A stretch of 34,841 nucleotides of DNA, from positions 1-34,841 of the forward strand of contig JAJYNX010000020.1 in assembly GCA_021786095.1 (NCBI GenBank). Direction: 5' to 3'. The notes under the pieces were generated by a model, which did no database searches, was not told where the DNA came from, and saw only the letters and a program-made list of their open reading frames with translations. The translations under genes and the position numbers were made by a program. Shown here in pieces: positions 32,778 to 34,841 of the stretch (positions within the stretch are counted from its first letter, which is position 1; every line of letters begins with the position of its first letter). This DNA comes from Actinomycetes bacterium (GTDB lineage: Bacteria > Actinomycetota > Acidimicrobiia > Acidimicrobiales > RAAP-2).

Positions 32778-33563
32778 CTAGGCGTCGCGGCGCAGGAACG
32801 CGATGCTGCCCACGGTGGCCGCCACGGCGACGTAGATGACCAGGATCACGGTGGCGGTACCGGCCCCGAACATCTGGGCGGGGGGAGTCGTGGACATCAT
32901 GGCGCGACCCAGCGCCGATGGCTCGTACTTGGAGAACGCGTCTTGCCAGCTTTGGGGCAGCAGGAAGACGATGATGGGCACCACCAGCAGCAGCGACGTG
33001 AAGACGGTGATGCACGCCGCGCTCTGGCGCAGGATCAGGCCGAGTGCGAAGCCCAGCAGAGCGAGCAGGGTGAGGTACACACCCGCCAGGATCACCGATC
33101 GTAGGACGGCTCCCGTGGCGAGCGACGCCGTCGGTACCACGCCAGAGAAGATGGCCTGGCCCATGAGGAAGGTGACGAAGCTCAGCACCTCGGCGACGAT
33201 GAGCATCGAGACGCTGAGTACCAGAGCCTTGGCCGCCACGACGCGAAGCCGCTGGGGCACCGCGGCCAGTGTGGTGCGGATCGAACCCGACGAGTACTCG
33301 CTCGTGATGAACAGCGCACCGATGACGCCCACGGCGAACTGCGCGAAGAGCGTTCCACCAAGGCTGGTCGACACCGGGTCGAAGGTCAGTCGCGAGAGAG
33401 GATCCATCGTCGTCCAGTGCCCTCGGATGACCGAGGTGATGAGCGCACTGATGCCCAGGGTCAGGAGAGCCGTCACCACGAAGCCGAGCACGGTCGAGCG
33501 CACGCTGCGGAACTTGATCCACTCGGCGTGCGACGCCGAGGCGAGGGTCACGTCACGCGCCAC
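32778..33563 (-). CDS. ABC-2 type exporter permease
   Basis: 261 residues with six hydrophobic segments (about 25-45, 70-90, 105-135, 145-175, 180-200, 235-255). The SEYSSGSIRTTLAAVPQR loop near 88-105 is a hallmark of actinobacterial ABC-2 drug and lipid exporters. GTG 33563 overlaps the end of the ATPase gene by 11 bases; GTG 33551, one base after that stop, is possible. Partners the ATPase. Confidence 0.9.
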   Translation of the reverse strand: MARDVTLASASHAEWIKFRSVRSTVLGFVVTALLTLGISALITSVIRGHWTTMDPLSRLTFDPVSTSLGGTLFAQFAVGVIGALFITSEYSSGSIRTTLAAVPQRLRVVAAKALVLSVSMLIVAEVLSFVTFLMGQAIFSGVVPTASLATGAVLRSVILAGVYLTLLALLGFALGLILRQSAACITVFTSLLLVVPIIVFLLPQSWQDAFSKYEPSALGRAMMSTTPPAQMFGAGTATVILVIYVAVAATVGSIAFLRRDA

Positions 33564-34476
33564 GGGGCACCTCGGTGCTGGCGCTCGCGTACTGGACCGC
33601 GTCGGCCGTCAGTCCCATGAAGACCTCCTCCAGCGAGGCGCGCTGGGGAGTGAGCTCGTAGAGGGTGATCCCAGCGGCGAAGGCCGCCTCGCCCACCTCG
33701 TCCGAGGTGAGACCGCCGACGCTGAGGGCTCGGTCGTCCCGGTCGTGCACCGTGGCGTGCCGCGATCGCATGATCTCGGCGAGGCGCGCCTGGTCCGACG
33801 AGCGCACCAGCACCGTGCCCGCCACGTCGGCCGTCAGTTCGTCGACCGAGCCCTGGGCGATGAAGCGACCCCGGCCGATCACGATGATCTGGTCCGCGCT
33901 GAGGGCCATCTCGCTCATCAGGTGGGAACTGACGAACACGGTGCGGCCCTCCTTGGCCAGCGTGCGAAAGAAGTCGCGGATCCACTTGATCCCCTCGGGA
34001 TCCAGCCCGTTCACCGGCTCGTCGAAGAGCAGGATCTGGGGGTCGCCGAGCAGGGCGGCCGCGATCCCCAATCGTTGGTTCATGCCCAGGGAGTAGGTGC
34101 CGACCCTCTTCGTCGCGACCGACGCGATACCGGTGAACTCGAGGACCTCGTCCACCCGTGAGGGGGCGATGTTGTTCGAGGCGGCCATCGCGAGGAGGTG
34201 GTTGCGGGCGCTGCGGCCCGGGTGGACGGCCTTGGCCTCGAGGAGCGCTCCCACCTCACGCAGCGGGTGGCGCAGCTCGCCGTAGACCCGGCCGTCAATC
34301 GTCGCGCGGCCCTTGGTCGGCCGGTCCAGGCCCAGAATCACTCGCATCGTGGTGGACTTGCCCGATCCGTTGGGACCGAGGAAGCCCGTCACTACGCCGG
34401 GTGTCACCTCGAAGTCGAGGTCGTCGACCGCCACGACGTCGCCGTAGCGCTTCGTCAGGTGCTCGATCTTTAACAT
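33553..34476 (-). CDS. ABC exporter ATP-binding protein (DrrA-like)
   Basis: 307 residues from ATG 34476. Walker A GPNGSGKST near 34-42, Q-loop GALLEAKAVHP, signature YSLGMNQRLGIAAAL (LSGGQ variant usual in this group), Walker B ILLFDEPVNGLDP, switch His in SSHLMSEM. C-terminal ~80 residues match the added domain of bacitracin/daunorubicin-type ATPases. The reading frame is open upstream of 34476, but a TAGTGT box about 14 bases ahead supports this start. First gene of the exporter-nitroreductase operon. Confidence 0.9.
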   Translation of the reverse strand: MLKIEHLTKRYGDVVAVDDLDFEVTPGVVTGFLGPNGSGKSTTMRVILGLDRPTKGRATIDGRVYGELRHPLREVGALLEAKAVHPGRSARNHLLAMAASNNIAPSRVDEVLEFTGIASVATKRVGTYSLGMNQRLGIAAALLGDPQILLFDEPVNGLDPEGIKWIRDFFRTLAKEGRTVFVSSHLMSEMALSADQIIVIGRGRFIAQGSVDELTADVAGTVLVRSSDQARLAEIMRSRHATVHDRDDRALSVGGLTSDEVGEAAFAAGITLYELTPQRASLEEVFMGLTADAVQYASASTEVPRGA

Positions 34477-34538
34477 GGCTGTAGCGCCGACACTACCGTG
34501 GTGGGGCGGGTGCCCACCGCGAGCCCGGTAAACGATCC

Positions 34539-34841
34539 TTAAGAGATTCGAGGTCGGGCGCACGCGGCGCACACGCCCGACAGGGCAACGTGATGTCGAT
34601 CGAGGGTGAAGCCGTACTCGTGGCGCAAGTCCTGGGCCAGCGCGTCGAATACCGCCGACGGTACTTCGGTGGTCGCGTGGCACACGTTGCACACGAGGTG
34701 GCCGTGCACCGGCCCGGCCAGGTGGTATACGGCGGCGCCGGAGCCGAGATGGGCGTGGACGACGAGGCCCAACTCCTCGAACTCGTCGAGAATGCGGTAC
34801 ACCGTGGAGGCGCTGACGTCGGGGGCCATGACGTGCACGTC
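34539..34841 (-). CDS. Fur-family metal-dependent repressor, N-terminus beyond window
   Basis: C-terminal ~100 residues only. The recognition helix SASTVYRILDEFEELGLV (about 10-27 of the visible part), HGHLVCNVCHATTEVP, then CAAC near the end: two CxxC pairs form the structural zinc site. Metal-sensing His residues are visible (VYHLAG, VHGH). Represses metal uptake or oxidative-stress genes when loaded with metal; which metal is unknown. The frame is open to the window edge, so the 5' end is cut. Confidence 0.9.
   Translation of the reverse strand, partial: DVHVMAPDVSASTVYRILDEFEELGLVVHAHLGSGAAVYHLAGPVHGHLVCNVCHATTEVPSAVFDALAQDLRHEYGFTLDRHHVALSGVCAACARPRIS

Overview
The window looks like a high-GC actinobacterial chromosome carrying one large mobile element. 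The chromosomal part holds the actinobacterial cysteine-synthesis set (JAMM protease, CysO-like carrier, CysM-like synthase), ssrA next to smpB, clpP, rph, rdgB, orn and dut. GTG starts are common. Many genes have a TANNNT -10 box exactly six bases before the start codon, which indicates leaderless mRNAs. Acidimicrobiia would fit, but the class cannot be proved from this sequence.

Positions 106-11058 are read here as one transposon of about 10.95 kb. Its ends are imperfect terminal inverted repeats of roughly 36-38 bp, flanked directly by a 9-bp repeat with one mismatch (TTTATGGAG / TTTGTGGAG). The right copy lies across the very 3' end of the tmRNA gene, which stays intact. The left end carries a palindrome of the inverted-repeat core in front of a promoter, then a tightly packed plus-strand operon: an IS256/MULE-like DDE transposase split by one in-frame TAG, a DEDDh (DnaQ-like) exonuclease, a 50-residue ORF and a UvrD-type helicase. 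Behind it are single genes, mostly leaderless: a zinc-ribbon protein, a 66-residue protein, a NERD-domain nuclease-like protein and an acidic protein. A minus-strand pair follows: a protein of seven zinc-ribbon repeats plus a GIY-YIG-like C-terminus, and a 108-residue protein. No tyrosine integrase is present.

From 11063 on the content is ordinary chromosome. ssrA and smpB (minus) are followed by mec-doxX-cysO-cysM, rph-rdgB and a LON-domain protein (plus). Then come a DEAD-box helicase with a cold-shock tail and an FKBP isomerase (minus), tRNA-Leu, and clpP overlapping a two-gene polysaccharide-type ABC exporter. A HAD hydrolase, a 1-Cys peroxiredoxin, an aldo/keto reductase, an acyl-CoA synthetase following orn, dut, tRNA-Gly and an HSL-family esterase come next. 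A polar amino-acid ABC importer is translationally coupled to a CaiB-type CoA transferase. A 71-residue protein with no basic residues, an ABC-2 exporter with a nitroreductase (minus), and a Fur-family gene cut by the window edge complete it.

The best candidate for something undescribed is the ssrA-adjacent transposon, which links a DDE transposase to its own exonuclease and helicase. Second come the CysO homologue whose Gly-Gly is masked by three extra residues beside its probable protease, and the repeat acidic protein.
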